Positions 1 through 11,829 of a stretch of DNA of 64,000 nucleotides are shown one piece after another. Under the pieces are notes generated by a model. That model saw only the letters and a program-made list of their open reading frames with translations, was not told where the DNA came from and searched no databases. The stretch's first letter is position 1, and the number at the start of each line of letters is the position of its first letter. A program made the position numbers and the translations under genes. The DNA is from Novosphingobium sp. G106 (lineage in GTDB: Bacteria > Pseudomonadota > Alphaproteobacteria > Sphingomonadales > Sphingomonadaceae): assembly GCF_019075875.1 (NCBI RefSeq), contig NZ_JAHOOZ010000005.1:1-64000 (forward strand). Direction: 5' to 3'.

Positions 1-27
1 TCGGTCATGCGGAAGTTCGACTATTAG
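1..27 (+). pseudogene. 3' end of the DUF3768 gene (left copy)
   Basis: The first 27 bases are the last nine codons, including the stop, of the DUF3768-like gene whose remainder lies at 48662-48808 and 51924-52076. The window therefore begins inside this gene. One residue differs from the right copy (Arg for Trp). Confidence 0.75.
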
Positions 28-93
28 GCCCAGTCGGCCCGAAGCTGCGATTTTGGCCAGGTTTGCGAACGAACACTGAACGCTTGATTGATT

Positions 94-969
94 CTACCAG
101 GACTGTTGCTGACCACCGACCTCGTAGATATCGGCTTCCATGGAGGAACAGTCATTCTCGGTGATGTTGAACATCTCGGTGAGGAGGCTTTGGATTTCCT
201 CATCAAGGGAAATGCCATCCGGATCAAAGTCAAAGGCGACGGTCAGTTTGCACCCACAACCGCCGTTTTTTACCATGGCGTAGTCGCGTTCCAGCATCGC
301 CTCAATCCGCTCCCGAGCGGGTTTTCTACCTCCTCCACGCTTGTTGAAGTTCTCGATAATCAGATGCAGGGCGATGCTGGCAGTGGGCGGCTTTTCCGGC
401 AGTTTGGTCTGTGACGGAATAATGTCGAGCGCCCGATAGACGGTCATTCGTGAGACTTTCAGGTCGCGGGCAAGCCGGGCCTTGCTGGCGCCGGCGGCAA
501 GGCGACGGGCGGATTTCATCGTCATCGACGTTCTTCTTCCGGCCTTTGTAAACGCCTTCGGCGCGCGCCGCTTCGATCCCGGCGCGCTGATTATCCTTTG
601 ATGAATCCTCCGCCCACATCGGCGACCATGCCGAGTATGGTGATGACCATTCGCCCCATGTCGCCCGCCGTCGTCACCTCTGGCTCAAGGATGCGCAGCG
701 AAGCTCCCTTTTCATCTGGCTCATGCACCAGGTTCAGGACAGTGCAGAGTGGAGCGGCTTGAGCCGGTCGAGCCGCAGCACGACCAGCTCGTCGCCGGTG
801 TGCATAAACTGCATGATCGTTTCCAGTTCCGTGCGCCCGCTCCGCGAGGCCCCCGATCCGATCTTCGGAACGGATAATTTCGCAACCTGTATTCTTGAGG
901 CGGCCAACTGATATCCAGATCCTGGTCCGTGGTGCTGACGCGGGCATATCCGATACGAGCCAAGTGCAA
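94..969 (-). pseudogene. Serine resolvase, left degraded copy
   Basis: Counterpart of 52143-53015. Several indels split the reading frame into pieces (for example an inserted G near 517 and clustered changes near 600-620, 750-770 and 860-910). The last about 60 residues also carry several substitutions relative to the right copy. Probably an intact gene in the real plasmid. Confidence 0.7.
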
Positions 970-1105
970 AATCCGTCACATTAGGGTGGCTCTTGCAGTG
1001 TATCGTCACATTGAGCGCAAACCCACCCTTTTGTGACAGACGAATGGTGTCACTCGGCCCTATCACTCTGGGGGTACCCAAATGTTATAGGCCGATCAGC
1101 CGCCT

Positions 1106-1510
1106 CACGCTGCATGCCGTCCAAAATCAATCCGGTCGTTCAGGTCGAGGTCGAAGCGGCCATAAGGGTTCACATGACTGTAGACCAACGGCGTGAGACC
1201 ACGATAATCTTCCGGCGTCATCCGCCCCGCCCACTTCGGCTCAACCCAGTACGGTCTGAAGCATGCGGGTGTTCACATAACCGGCCATCTCGCCAGCCTC
1301 GACACTGAGTTGCTCGGCCAGGTACGAGAGGCCATCGGTAGGGATTGAGCCGGGATCGATCGCGAAAAACCCCAGGGAAGCGAAGTACCTCAGCTGCGCG
1401 GCGAGGCCAAGGCGCGTCAGGGCCGGCTTCGAATTTACAAAATCAATATCGGCAAAGCTCAGGCTCCATCGTCCGATCAAATCCCTGCCCGGAATACTCC
1501 GATCCATCAA
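1106..1510 (-). pseudogene. Deleted Tn3 transposase remnant, left copy
   Basis: Counterpart of 53152-53556. An extra C near 1247 breaks the frame near the C-terminal part. See the right copy for description. Confidence 0.6.
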
Positions 1511-1630
1511 CCCACTCCCTATGATGGAGCGAACTGTCCTCTTCTATGATTTCCATCGTCAATACCGAATGCCACGTTCCCAAAACGTTCTCCGACTTGG
1601 CCAAAATCGCAGCTTGGGGCCGACTGGGCC

Positions 1631-2821
1631 TTGAAGGAGAATGACGATCTGGAAATTGCCGCCACGCGGGTCGCTTAACCGCGCGCGCAACTGGCGGCCG
1701 CGCGTGGCGCACAACTCCCTGTCCTTCAAGCAGCAGGCGCGGGCGGACGGACCCGTAGCGTCAATCCCTTCGGGATGGATGTGAAACAACGGGCGGCGCA
1801 AGGCGAACTGCAGACATCGTTCGATCTCGACCTGTTTGGACGCCTCGCAAACAGCACTGCCGCAGCGAGCGCAAGCCTTCTTGTTACCGTCTACTGCCGC
1901 CACACGGTCAGGCTCGCCGGTCGCATTGGCCGTCGCCAGCACCTATATTCAGCTTCGGACGGCCGACGCCCGCCTGGATATTCTCAAGCGAACGCTCGGC
2001 GCGCGCAGCGATACGCTCAGGCTTATCCGCCGGCGCGCCGAAGCCGGCTATGGATCGCAACTCGACTTCGCCCAGGCTGAGGCGGAATATGAGGCCACGG
2101 CGCAGGCCATACTGCCGGTCGAACTGGCGATAGCCAGGCTGGAGAACGGTTTGAGCATTCGGCTTAGTCGAGCGCCCGCGCCGATTGCGCGGGGGAAGAG
2201 CCTTGACGAGATCACTCTGCCCGTCGTGCCCGTCCAATTGTCCGCGGCGACCCTGCGCCGACGGCCCGACCTCGCGGCATCGGAACAGCAGATCGTCGCT
2301 GCCGACCATGCCCTCGACGTGGCCTGCGCCGCCTTCATGCCCAACACAGCCTGTCGGCGTCAGGCGGCTTCGTCTCTTCCTCGCTGCTCCCGGACGATCC
2401 GCTGTCCATCTATTCGCTGGGTAGCAGCATCCTTGCGCCCATCTTCAACGGCGGCCGTATCAAGGCGCAAGCCGATGGCGCCGCCGCACGTCGGGGATCA
2501 GGCAGCCTTCGCCTATCGCCGGGCCGCCTTGACGGCCTTCCGTGAGGTCGAGGACGGCATGGCATCGATCCAGCGGTTGGGCGGAACAGGAAGCAGTGCT
2601 CTCGCGGCAGCGCGGTGCGCTCGCCCGTACACAGTCGCTCGCCTTTCGGCGATATAAGGAAGGCTATTCGCCCCATCTAGAGCAGCTCGACGCCGAACGC
2701 AGCCTCTTGTCGTCGGACCTGGCCTCGTTCAACTCAGCGACCGGTTGATCGCGGCAATTTCCCCTCTATCAGGCGCTCGGCGGCGGTTGGCAGCCATCGG
2801 CCGACGTCCGAGTGGCGATAG
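1631..2821 (+). pseudogene. Outer-membrane efflux channel (NodT-like), left degraded copy
   Basis: Counterpart of 53677-54867. Multiple substitutions and single-base indels (for example a lost T near 2345 and an extra G near 2496) and an in-frame stop near 1676 break the frame. The right copy is open throughout but still lacks the 5' end. Confidence 0.65.
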
Positions 2822-3387
2822 ATGGCCCGCCTTCTCCTATTTCTCCTGTTCGTGACCTTCGTCATCACTGGATCTTTAGCCGTGAAATCCCGTTCGGATC
2901 GAGGCCGTCCGCCATCGACGCCCTCCACTGGGGATGGCTCTGCGCTGATCGCTCTGCGCGATGGCTCGACGATGATGGCGCAGCAAGGAAGCATTGGCCG
3001 CCAACTGGTCGACTGCCTCTCGGCGCGTGGACCGGGCGAGAAAACTCCGAACTGGGCGGGCAGGAGTTTGTGGGACGCTCCGCCACGCCCACACCGGAAT
3101 CGATCGGCCGGGCTTCCTGCCTGGTCGCGGATGCGTCCGCGCCAACACGGACGTCCGGGTTACGATCATCGGCCATACGGACCCATCGGGTGATAAGGAG
3201 GCTGACCATGCGCTCGGCATCGCGCGTGCGGAAGCGCTGGCACAACGCCTGGCGCGAAGGAGGCGTATCGAAGGGCCCGCATCGCGACGGACAGCAAGGT
3301 TCGGCCGATCCGATCGCGTCCAACGACACCGCACAGAGTCGCTCAAAGAACCAGCGTGTCAGCCTGATCCTGAGCCGCAAGGAGTAG
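2822..3387 (+). pseudogene. OmpA-like lipoprotein or membrane protein, left degraded copy
   Basis: Counterpart of 54868-55431. Start and stop are preserved, but compensating and non-compensating indels between about 3050 and 3270 scramble the middle and the peptidoglycan-binding part. Confidence 0.65.
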
Positions 3388-3840
3388 CAGGACGGATCGG
3401 GATCCGAATCCTCACCGCCATGGCGGGCCTGGCCGGTGCTGCGCTCGGTGGCTTCGGGTCGTCCATGACGTCCTGGCTCACGGTCCGCGCCCAAATCTCG
3501 CAGAAGATCAAATCCGAAGCCCGTAGCCGACGCGAGGACGTCTATACCGACTTCATAAAGGAAGCCACGAGGGCTACCTGGCGACGCCCTCGGCCACGAG
3601 CGTGAAGACGTGTCCGATCTTGTGCCATTATATGCGCTGGTCGCCAAAATGCGCCTGATTGCGCCCAATGACGTGATCGAGCGCGCCGAACTTGTTCTCG
3701 ATGCCATCGTCAGCGCCTATCTGGGGCCGAACCGCACGCTCCATGAACTGCGGCAATTTGCAAGAGAGGGCGGGATGGACCCGCTTCGTCAATTTAGTGA
3801 GACGTGTCGCACCGAGCTCAAACGCTTCGGCGACGCGTAA
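3388..3840 (+). pseudogene. Small membrane-anchored protein, left degraded copy
   Basis: Counterpart of 55433-55882. The ATG is lost (a T missing at about 3390) and a changed stretch near 3570-3580 shifts the frame. The downstream half, from about 3610, is intact. Confidence 0.6.
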
Positions 3841-3866
3841 CCATCCTGCGCCACGACAGTTTTCAA

Positions 3867-4232
3867 ATGGCGGTCCGGTCTGAGCGTTCCCAGCCATGTT
3901 TTTCAAAGCTTGAACGAACAGTCATCACGCTCGCGGCGCATCCACGGGAGTGGCCTCGTCCTGAAGGGCGAATGGCCCGGTTCCTTTGGAAGCTGCACTA
4001 TCGCTCAGAGGTGAAACCTCTCGCCAACCCGCGTCTGGAGGCCCTGCGATTGCTGGCGTCCTGCTTCCATTCCGGTCGCGTTTCTGAGGCACCCGGCAGC
4101 GTCGAAGAGCATTTTGTGAGAGCGGGCTGGCTACCGGGCGACATCGCCGCTGTTCGCTCGGCTGTCTTCGTCCACTGGACAGCATCGGCCAGTGCTCCCT
4201 CTCTTGCTAACAGCAGCTCACTGCCCCGGTAA
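3867..4232 (+). CDS. Hypothetical protein, left copy
   Basis: Counterpart of 55909-56274, and the encoded protein is the same (one silent change near 4128). Described at the right copy. Confidence 0.5.
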   Translation: MAVRSERSQPCFSKLERTVITLAAHPREWPRPEGRMARFLWKLHYRSEVKPLANPRLEALRLLASCFHSGRVSEAPGSVEEHFVRAGWLPGDIAAVRSAVFVHWTASASAPSLANSSSLPR

Positions 4233-4285
4233 CGGATGGAGGACTACGTAAGTATAGACGATCCATGCCCCCTAACGAGGTGCGT

Positions 4286-4692
4286 ATGACCGGCCTGAAG
4301 ACCGCTGCCCTTTGCTGGCTCTTTCCATTCCCGGGATCTCTTCGGGGCATCGGCTGACGGTGGCGGAGGGGTGTGGCGCAATCCGCAAAACAGCGTTCAT
4401 GTCGAAGTGCGGCATTGCGGCACGGGGATGTGCGGAACGGTGGTGTGGGCCAATGAGAAAGCCATCGCGGACGCCGGGCGCGGCGGCACAGAAAAGCTCA
4501 TCGGGCTGCAATTGTTCAGAGATTTTGTTCAGGATCGCAAAGGCGTTTGGCATGGACGCGTCTTTGTACCGGGACCTTGGTAAGACATTGTCAGGCACCG
4601 TGGAAGCGTTGGACCAAAGCACCTGCCGCGGCGCAGGCTGCCTTCTGGGGCGGATCGCCTGCAAGTCCCAGGACTGGGTTCGGGCCAGATAG
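4286..4692 (+). pseudogene. DUF2147 protein, left degraded copy
   Basis: Counterpart of 56328-56735. A missing T in the signal-peptide region (near 4310), another missing base near 4340 and an extra G near 4572 break the frame. Probably intact in the real replicon. Confidence 0.65.
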
Positions 4693-4785
4693 AATCCGCC
4701 CGGCGTCCACAGGGCGAGGAAACAGTCTTTACGCAGTGCCGCACGCTGCATCATCAGGATTTGTAGGCCACGCAGGGAGGCGACG

Positions 4786-5498
4786 ATGAGCGAAAAATCA
4801 TGTCTGCCGGTCCTGTCCGGTGCGGGACCGTGCGCTTTGCGTAAGCCTTGCCGACGAGGAACTGTGCGGGCTCAGATTGATCGCCTCGGAAACGCCAGGT
4901 CACGCGCAACCAGATTGTCTGCTGGGCAGGCGAAGAGGCGCTGATCTGCGCGAACGTCGTAACAGGAATGTTCAAGGTCTGCGCCAGCGCCGCTGACGGC
5001 CGCGATCAGATCGTGGGTCTCCTGCATGCCGGTGATTTCATTGGAAATCCCTCTCCATCGACAAACAGATTCACCATCACCGCGCTCACCGATCCCACTA
5101 TCTGCGTAATTCCACGACAACTCCTCGAAAATTTCATGAGCGCACATGCCAAGATGGAGAGGTTGCTCCTGGATCGGACACACGCATCATTGGAGGATGC
5201 GCGGTTACGGATATTGTTGCTGGCCAACCGATCCGCCGAAGCGCGCATTGCAACCTTCCTGCTCGACCTGACATCTCGATCAATTGATGGCGATTGCACA
5301 ACGATCAGGCGAGAGAGGCAGATTTTCAACCTTGGCCTCTCGCGAGGACAGCTCGCCGAGATCCTCGGCCTCTCCAGCGAAACGGTAAGCCGCGGACTCA
5401 GCTGTCTTAAAGACAATGGTCTTATCGCCCTCCCAGGTGGCCGCACGATTGCCATTCTCGATAAAAGCGCATTGACCGTGCTTGCGGGAGCAAGCTGA
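4786..5498 (+). pseudogene. Fnr/Crp-family regulator, left degraded copy
   Basis: Counterpart of 56829-57539. An extra A just after the start and changes near 4885-4890 shift the frame. From about 4968 to the stop the frame is open and nearly identical, except Ser to Pro near 5095 and Arg to Cys near 5404. Confidence 0.7.
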
Positions 5499-5666
5499 CC
5501 CCTCCCAATATGGGATGCACAGCGGTCCGTAGGCCGACTGCCTCAATCCTCATCGAGCAATCCGCTTTTCCGAAAAACTGTCTCGCTCTGACGTGAGACC
5601 GGTCGTCGTTCAATGCAGGACCACCGGCGCTCCTGCAATCAATGTCCCGTGCGGTCAGCACAGTAC

Positions 5667-5680
5667 ATGATCCAGATCAT
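5667..5680. promoter_or_regulatory. Fnr box, left copy
   Basis: The 14-bp palindrome ATGATCCAGATCAT is unchanged from the right copy (57708-57721), and its role is discussed there. Confidence 0.55.
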
Positions 5681-5812
5681 GCAAGTCGATGCGCAGCGGT
5701 AACGCGCTGCGCGTGCGCGCGCCTCACTATGCCAACCCACAGCTCCCCGGCCGGCCATCCATCGAGATGGCGCGAGGCGCCATTGGCTGCCGGCAAATAT
5801 GATGGAAAACGC

Positions 5813-7088
5813 ATGAACATAGGTTCGATCAAGCGACTTCGGATAGCCGGCTTGCACCCCACTCGCAGATTCCGACGGGATTTGGCCTGCTGGCCGCCCT
5901 CCTGCTCGTCTTCGGAATGATAGGCCCATCGCTCGCATGGGGCGCGGCCAGCACCACGTCAGTCCCTGGCGGCTATGAACGATGGCTTGGTGCGCTAGAA
6001 GGGCAAGGAGGGGACCGGATCGGGAGGGCGCGATCCCGGTACGACCTGACCTTCAAGTCCGATGGCACCGTGGCCATTGAAAAGTCAGAGGGCGTACACC
6101 TCATCAAGGATCGCGCATCCTGGTCGGACGGCGGAAACAAAACTTTCAAGATTGCCGGAGGGCAAGGCGCGATCCTCGAGATCGACGGGTCTGTCTTCGC
6201 TCACCCGGATGAGCGCCATCTGTCGACCAGACTAGCGCGTGGTCCAACCCTGAGCCTGCGCCCGTCTGTCGCATGGATCACCTGGCTCCACTTCGGTTTC
6301 TTTGTCCTCGTCGTGATATTCCTCGAAACGAGCTTGCTCGTCGCTCCAAGGCGGCAGCCTATACCCTCTTCCTCATACTCCCGGTCGTCCTGTTGCCGCT
6401 GTGGCTCCATTCCGACTTCGACACCGTGTTTCGATGGGTGAAGCTATATTCAGCAATAGCGGGCGCAGCCCTGTTCACGCTGTTTCGATTTCATGGGCTC
6501 CACCGCTATAACTGGATCAAGATCCTCGTCGCGGCCGTCCTGGCGGTGAATATCGCCGAAGCTGTCAGTCAGGACGTCGCCTCGGGCGCACTGGCGAACC
6601 TTCTCAACGCAGCGGCCGGCGTCCTCAATATCGTGACGATACATCGTTGGCTCGGCATCCACCGCGACGATGAGGCCCCCCATGACATGCTGTGGCCGGG
6701 CATGACCGTGGGGTGGATCATCGCCTATGACATCTGGAACATCACGTTCGTCTACCTGAATTTCCCGAACACCGTATTCTTCACGGCTGCAATCGTCATC
6801 GCGCCCACGATCGCAGCGATCTTTGTGAAGCGAGGCACCTGGATGCAGGCCCGCGCCTACACATTGGCGATCTACATGATGTATATCTTCAGCTTCGAAG
6901 TGCTGCTTAGCCGCGACATCGGGCTTCAGCTATCATTGCCGTTCCCGCGTAGTGAAGGCATCGCCCTTGCGGCCGCTCTTCTCAGTCTCGGCTTCAATCT
7001 CGGATACGCACTGCTTCATTTTCGCTGGCGCCTTACCGGGCGAGCTCCCGCAAACATCGAGGTCGGCCAAAGCGAGAGCGTCATCTAA
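5813..7088 (+). pseudogene. DUF5692-like membrane protein, left degraded copy
   Basis: Counterpart of 57854-59128. Indels near 5872, 6002-6045 and 6327 break the first third. The last two thirds are identical to the right copy. Confidence 0.65.
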
Positions 7089-7127
7089 CGGCGCCTACGA
7101 CGCACCTCAGCAGCTAAGGAACCTTCC

Positions 7128-7935
7128 ATGCCTCGACCATCCATGTTGCATGCCGTCTCCCTGTGCGCCGCTATGTGGCTGGCGTCACCCGCAGCAGCGC
7201 AGGAAGTTGTATCGAGCGATGCGACAGCCGCCAATGATGCCAACAGCCCGCTCACGCCGACGATCATGCTAAGCGTGCACAACTACTATATTCCCTCGCT
7301 CAATGAGCTGCCCGATCGCGACGCGGACGTCACCCTTTTCCGTGGCCTCCTGCCCCACATGACGCTTGGCAAACCCCAGCTTCTCCGCTTCACTCTTCCG
7401 GTGTCGACCACGCCAACGTTCCCGACCGGAAGCAAAACCGGCGTCGGCGACCTTTTGCTCATGGACCTGGTGATGTTTCCTGGCAAATCGGTTTCCCTCG
7501 GCGTGGGTCCAGTCGTGGTTGCACCCACAGCCAGCAGCGCGCGGTTCGGGAGCCGGTAAGTGGCAGCTCGGTGCCTCGGGCGCAGTCGTCGCACCACAAA
7601 AATGGGGCCTGCTCGGTGGGTTGGCCATCTATCAGCAATCCGTTGCTGGCGACGATGACCGCCGGGATGTTCGCCTGCTGACGGTTCAACCGATCGCGTT
7701 CTACAATCTGTCAAAAGGACTGTATCTGCGATCAAGCGGCATCTGGAATTTCGATCTTAAATCGGGCGATCATTATCTTCCCGTCGGCGCGGGCATCGGC
7801 AAGATATGGGCACTCTCGAAGAAGGTCCGGCTCAACACCTTCGTCGAGCCGCAATATTCTGTGATCCACAAGGGAATAGCCGCGCCCAAATGGCAGATCT
7901 ACGCCGGCTTCAATGTCCAAATTGCGGCCAGGTGA
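7128..7935 (+). pseudogene. Outer-membrane beta-barrel protein, left copy with one frameshift
   Basis: Counterpart of 59168-59974. A single extra G in the run near 7548-7552 is the last indel that distinguishes the two copies. Everything to its right is essentially identical. Confidence 0.7.
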
Positions 7936-8169
7936 TTTTGCACGCTAACCAACGGAACGAAACCCGAGGTGCGACCCGGCTTTCGACGCAAGGGATCTGC
8001 TTTATATCTTAAGTTTGATGGCGTTGATGTTGAACTGATCGTCCCGCTCACTCGTGTCGACGATGGCGACTATCTGAGTGTTCATGCCGGCGCCGCCCTT
8101 CCCAACCCGAAAAGCCCAAAATTCATCACCGAGCGGTAAATTCGGCCGCACTAGGTCGCGGGGCGCGCC
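7936..8169 (+). other. Short open frame, left copy
   Basis: Same sequence as 59975-60178 in the right copy, where a possible 56-codon frame is described. Confidence 0.25.
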
Positions 8170-8802
8170 TCACTCAACGCGCGTGACAGGACGCTGCCAG
8201 CGGAACGCGGAAAGGAGCCCGTCCAATGCGCTCTCCGCCTCCCGCGCCCGACCTGCGGGATAGGCTGACGCCAAGCGCCCGTCCCAGAAGCCGAAGTCCA
8301 CGGTTGTCAGGCTGAAGCGCCAGGAATGATCCCCTCGCTCGCCCGCAAATACTCCGCGGTATCCCGGAATATCCGGCTGTCCACCGATCGAAAACCTGGT
8401 CTCCGACAAGACCGAAACCGCAGAAAAATGTGACATGGCGACCGACTTCATGATGGTGTAATGCTCTGCAGCCGTCATATCCACCAGATGGACGATCGCT
8501 ATCCGAACGATGATCTGGTCGTCCTGGCCGATCTGTCGTTCATATCCGATCGCGACATATTCGCCGCTCGGATCTGACCCGCGTTCCTTCATCCGTGTGA
8601 ACCCTGCAACCTGTGCTGGAAAGCGAAACCCACTGGCCGTGTGGATCAGCACGTCGGCATCGGGTGTGAAGCCGAGAGGTACTTCTGTAGGAATAGTTGT
8701 AGCGGTCTCGGGGATTAGAGCAAGAAGCGCACCCGGTATGCTACACAATCCTACAGTGAAGATCCCCAATACGGCGCACCGAGCAATCCTCGAAACACTC
8801 AC
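8170..8802 (-). CDS. Hypothetical exported protein, left copy
   Basis: Identical to 60209-60841; see that entry. Confidence 0.6.
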   Translation of the reverse strand: MSVSRIARCAVLGIFTVGLCSIPGALLALIPETATTIPTEVPLGFTPDADVLIHTASGFRFPAQVAGFTRMKERGSDPSGEYVAIGYERQIGQDDQIIVRIAIVHLVDMTAAEHYTIMKSVAMSHFSAVSVLSETRFSIGGQPDIPGYRGVFAGERGDHSWRFSLTTVDFGFWDGRLASAYPAGRAREAESALDGLLSAFRWQRPVTRVE

Positions 8803-9169
8803 ATCTTCTCCCTTACGGTGAGAAGTATCACGACCCACAGTATCACCACGGACACGATCGCTGCCGCTACGTCCAGATTGTGGTCGACCATGCAGCTTTC
8901 TCACGCGCACTTTCCCGAGCTGGAAAATTATACCTTGTGATTCTCTCTCCTATGCTCGCGCAGGCACCCTTCAAATCGGTAAGGTTACGGATCTTCCCGG
9001 GAGGGCGGAGAGCGCTTTGAACGCCGCGCTGGCGATCGGGTGGCTGGCGCGCAGATAAGTATATCACCCGATATTTGGCCGCGGAGGAGCGCCGTAGATC
9101 TAGTGCGCATCCAATGCTGATGCCGAACCGCCAGATGCTCGAACGTGGGCAGCTACAGGAGATGATCCG
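8803..9169. other. Intergenic, left copy
   Basis: Divergent promoter interval between the exported protein and the universal stress gene. I see no recognisable gene or Fnr box in it. Confidence 0.4.
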
Positions 9170-10000
9170 ATGACCTATGCTACGCTGATGGTCCACCTCG
9201 AACTCGGCAAGCCGAACGCCGATCTACTCCAGATTACGGCCAACCTCGCCCAGCGATTTCAAGCGAGCGTGATCGGCATCGCGGCATGCCAGCCAATCCA
9301 GTATGTCTATGGCGACGGCTTCATTTCCGGCCAGGTGATGGAACAGAATCGCGATGAGATTCAACGGGAGGCCGACGCCGCCGAAACGGAATTCCGGGCG
9401 GTGCTCGGCGGCAGAGTCTCCGGTCTCGACTGGCGATTTGCGATCACCGGGGCATCGATTGCCGACTATATCGGCGAAGAGGCCCGCAGCGCGGATCTTC
9501 TGATCACCAAACCGGATCGGGGCGGCTCGATGCTCGACCGTACGCGCAACGTCGACATGGGCGATCTGATCATCCGCGCCGGCCGGCCCGTTCTTCTCGT
9601 CCCTGCCGGCGCGACCAGACTGACGCCTGACCGCGTTATGATCGCATGGAAAGATAGCCGCGAGGCGAGGCGGGCTACGCTCGACGCCCTGCCCTTCCTT
9701 GAAATGGCATCGCGTGTCACGCTCGTCGAGATCGCCGCGGAAGATGAGATGGCGGGGGCGGGCAAGCGGCTCGATGATGTCTCCAGCTGGCTCAAGCGCC
9801 ATGGTATCGCGGCCGAACCGTTCGTGGTGCGTGCCACAGGTGATGATGCGTCCGCGATCGAAGCAGTTGCGCGGGAGCAGTCCGCCGACGTGATCGTTGC
9901 CGGCGCCTACGGCCATAGCCGGCTGCGCGAATGGGTGTTGGGCGGAGTGACCGCCGATCTCCTTCTCGCTTCCAACCGGTGCGCGCTCCTCGCCCATTGA
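9170..10000 (+). CDS. Tandem universal stress protein (UspA), left copy
   Basis: Identical to 61209-62039; see that entry. Confidence 0.85.
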   Translation: MTYATLMVHLELGKPNADLLQITANLAQRFQASVIGIAACQPIQYVYGDGFISGQVMEQNRDEIQREADAAETEFRAVLGGRVSGLDWRFAITGASIADYIGEEARSADLLITKPDRGGSMLDRTRNVDMGDLIIRAGRPVLLVPAGATRLTPDRVMIAWKDSREARRATLDALPFLEMASRVTLVEIAAEDEMAGAGKRLDDVSSWLKRHGIAAEPFVVRATGDDASAIEAVAREQSADVIVAGAYGHSRLREWVLGGVTADLLLASNRCALLAH

Positions 10001-10030
10001 TGACAAAGCTTGCAAAGGTCTGACATCGCC

Positions 10031-11015
10031 ATGCAGGCAATGGTGCTGAAAGAGCTCGGCCGCCCCCTTGTCTGGACGGACCTTCCGGACCGCTCGCCGG
10101 GACCGGGAGAGATTCGTGTCAAAGTGTCGGCATGCGCCGTCTGCCGGACCGATCTCCACGTAGTCGACGGCGATCTACCCAACCCCGTCCTTCCCGTCAT
10201 TCCTGGTCACGAAATTGTCGGCCGGATCGATGCGCTCGGTGAGGGCGTGGAGGGTTTGCAGTTGGGAGAGCGGGTCGGTATCCCCTGGCTTGGCCATAGT
10301 TGCGGAGCCTGTTCCTATTGTGCGGCGGGGCGCGAAAACCTTTGCGACCACCCCCTCTTCACCGGTTTCACGCGCGATGGCGGCTTTGCGACGGCCGCGA
10401 TCGCCGACGCGCGCTACGCGTTTCCACTCGGCGAGAACGGCGACGATGTGTCATTGGCCCCTCTTCTCTGCGCCGGCCTGACCGGCTGGCGCTCGCTGGT
10501 CATGGCCGGCGAAGGTCATCGTGTCGGGCTCTACGGCTTTGGCGCTGCCGCGCACATCGTCGCACAGGTGGCAGGATGGCAAGGCCGATCCGTTTTTGCG
10601 TTCACCCGCCCCGGCGATGTCACCACGCAGGGCTTCGCCCGATCCCTCGGCGTCACCTGGGCTGGCGGCTCAGACGAACAGCCGCCCCAGCCGCTCGATG
10701 CGGCCATCATCTATGCAACCTCGGGCGAACTCGTCCCCGCTGCCCTACGAGCCCTCCGCAAAGGAGGGCGCGTCGTCTGCGCCGGCATCCACATGAGCGA
10801 AATTCCAGGCTTCCCCCTATGATCTGCTATGGGGAGAGCGGCAGATCATGTCGGTCGCGAACCTGACGCGCCAGGATGGTCTCGACTTCCTCGGGCTGGC
10901 GCCGAGAATCGGCATCGTCACGCATACGAACCGCTATCGACTCGATCAGGCCAATCAGGCGCTGAGCGACCTTAGAGCAGGACGGTTCGAGGGCGCCGCC
11001 GTCCTCGTCCCATAG
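10031..11015 (+). pseudogene. Zinc alcohol dehydrogenase with frameshift, left copy
   Basis: Same as 62070-63054, including the shared extra C in the C run near 10814-10818. The only difference between copies in this gene is C10482 (Thr) against T62521 (Ile). Confidence 0.8.
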
Positions 11016-11092
11016 CGTGCCCGGGCCGGATCCCGGCCGGCCCGGCTACCCGTGATCGCCCACTCGCGGACGACCGGGCCGCTTTGAGGAAT

Positions 11093-11457
11093 TTAAGCGA
11101 CCGTGATTTCGTTGCGCACATCGGTCACGCCAGGCGCGGCCCAGGCGGTTGCAGCAGCCACCTGCCTGTCATGGGGCGATGTGACCGTACCCGCCAGAAC
11201 GACCTTGCCATCGTGGGCGCTCACCGAGACCGTCTTTGGATCGAAGAACCACGATCGATGCAGCGCATGCATGATCTCGTCATCGATATTGCTGGCGTCG
11301 ACCTTGCGCTTGATAGCGACCTATCGGATATCCCGATAACTCCGTGCAGCCGCAGGAGCGCATACCTCGAGTTATCCTTCTGATAGTGCCAGTCGACTTC
11401 GCCGGTCAACGTGATCCATCCCTTCTCGACCTGGACCGTGATGGCGTCGCGCGGCAT
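11093..11457 (-). pseudogene. BON-domain protein, left copy
   Basis: Identical to 63132-63496, with the same frameshift near 11330; see that entry. Confidence 0.7.
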
Positions 11458-11829
11458 AAAGACATCCTAGGCGTGAACCGCCCCGGATTTTCCGGAAGCT
11501 TCAACGCCTGAGAGAGAAGCTGAAGAGCACGACGAATGCGCCATATCCCGAAGATACACGAGGCTCGAAAGTCTCGCCCCTGTTAGCGACAGTCCGCTAT
11601 TTTAGCTGTCCGTCGTGTCCGCCTAATCAGGCCGATTCTCTACCGATGAACCGCGCCGTTACACCACCCCGCGGGGCACGATCCCGAATGCCGCCTTGTT
11701 AATGATAGAGGGATCGAACGCATTGCTCGTAGCGACTGCCGCATGTCGAACGAGAAGAACGCCACCCAGAACGGCTGCGCCGGTCATCATCTGAGAGTGG
11801 TTTAGCCAGCCAACACGGACGGTGATGCA
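11458..11829. other. Intergenic between BON gene and pcaF
   Basis: No convincing gene. A 43-codon frame on the minus strand (about 11667-11798, ending near the Cs at 11670) starts with two Met codons but resembles nothing I know. A short stem near 11618-11632 is visible. Confidence 0.4.

Larger units (their letters stand above)
26..1631. mobile_element. Tn3-like remnant, left (degraded) copy
   Basis: Same 1.6 kb element as 52075-53677. The 33-bp terminal inverted repeats are at 26-58 and 1599-1631. It contains a resolvase gene, a presumed res region and a deleted tnpA. Numerous substitutions and indels break the genes here but not in the right copy. Confidence 0.75.
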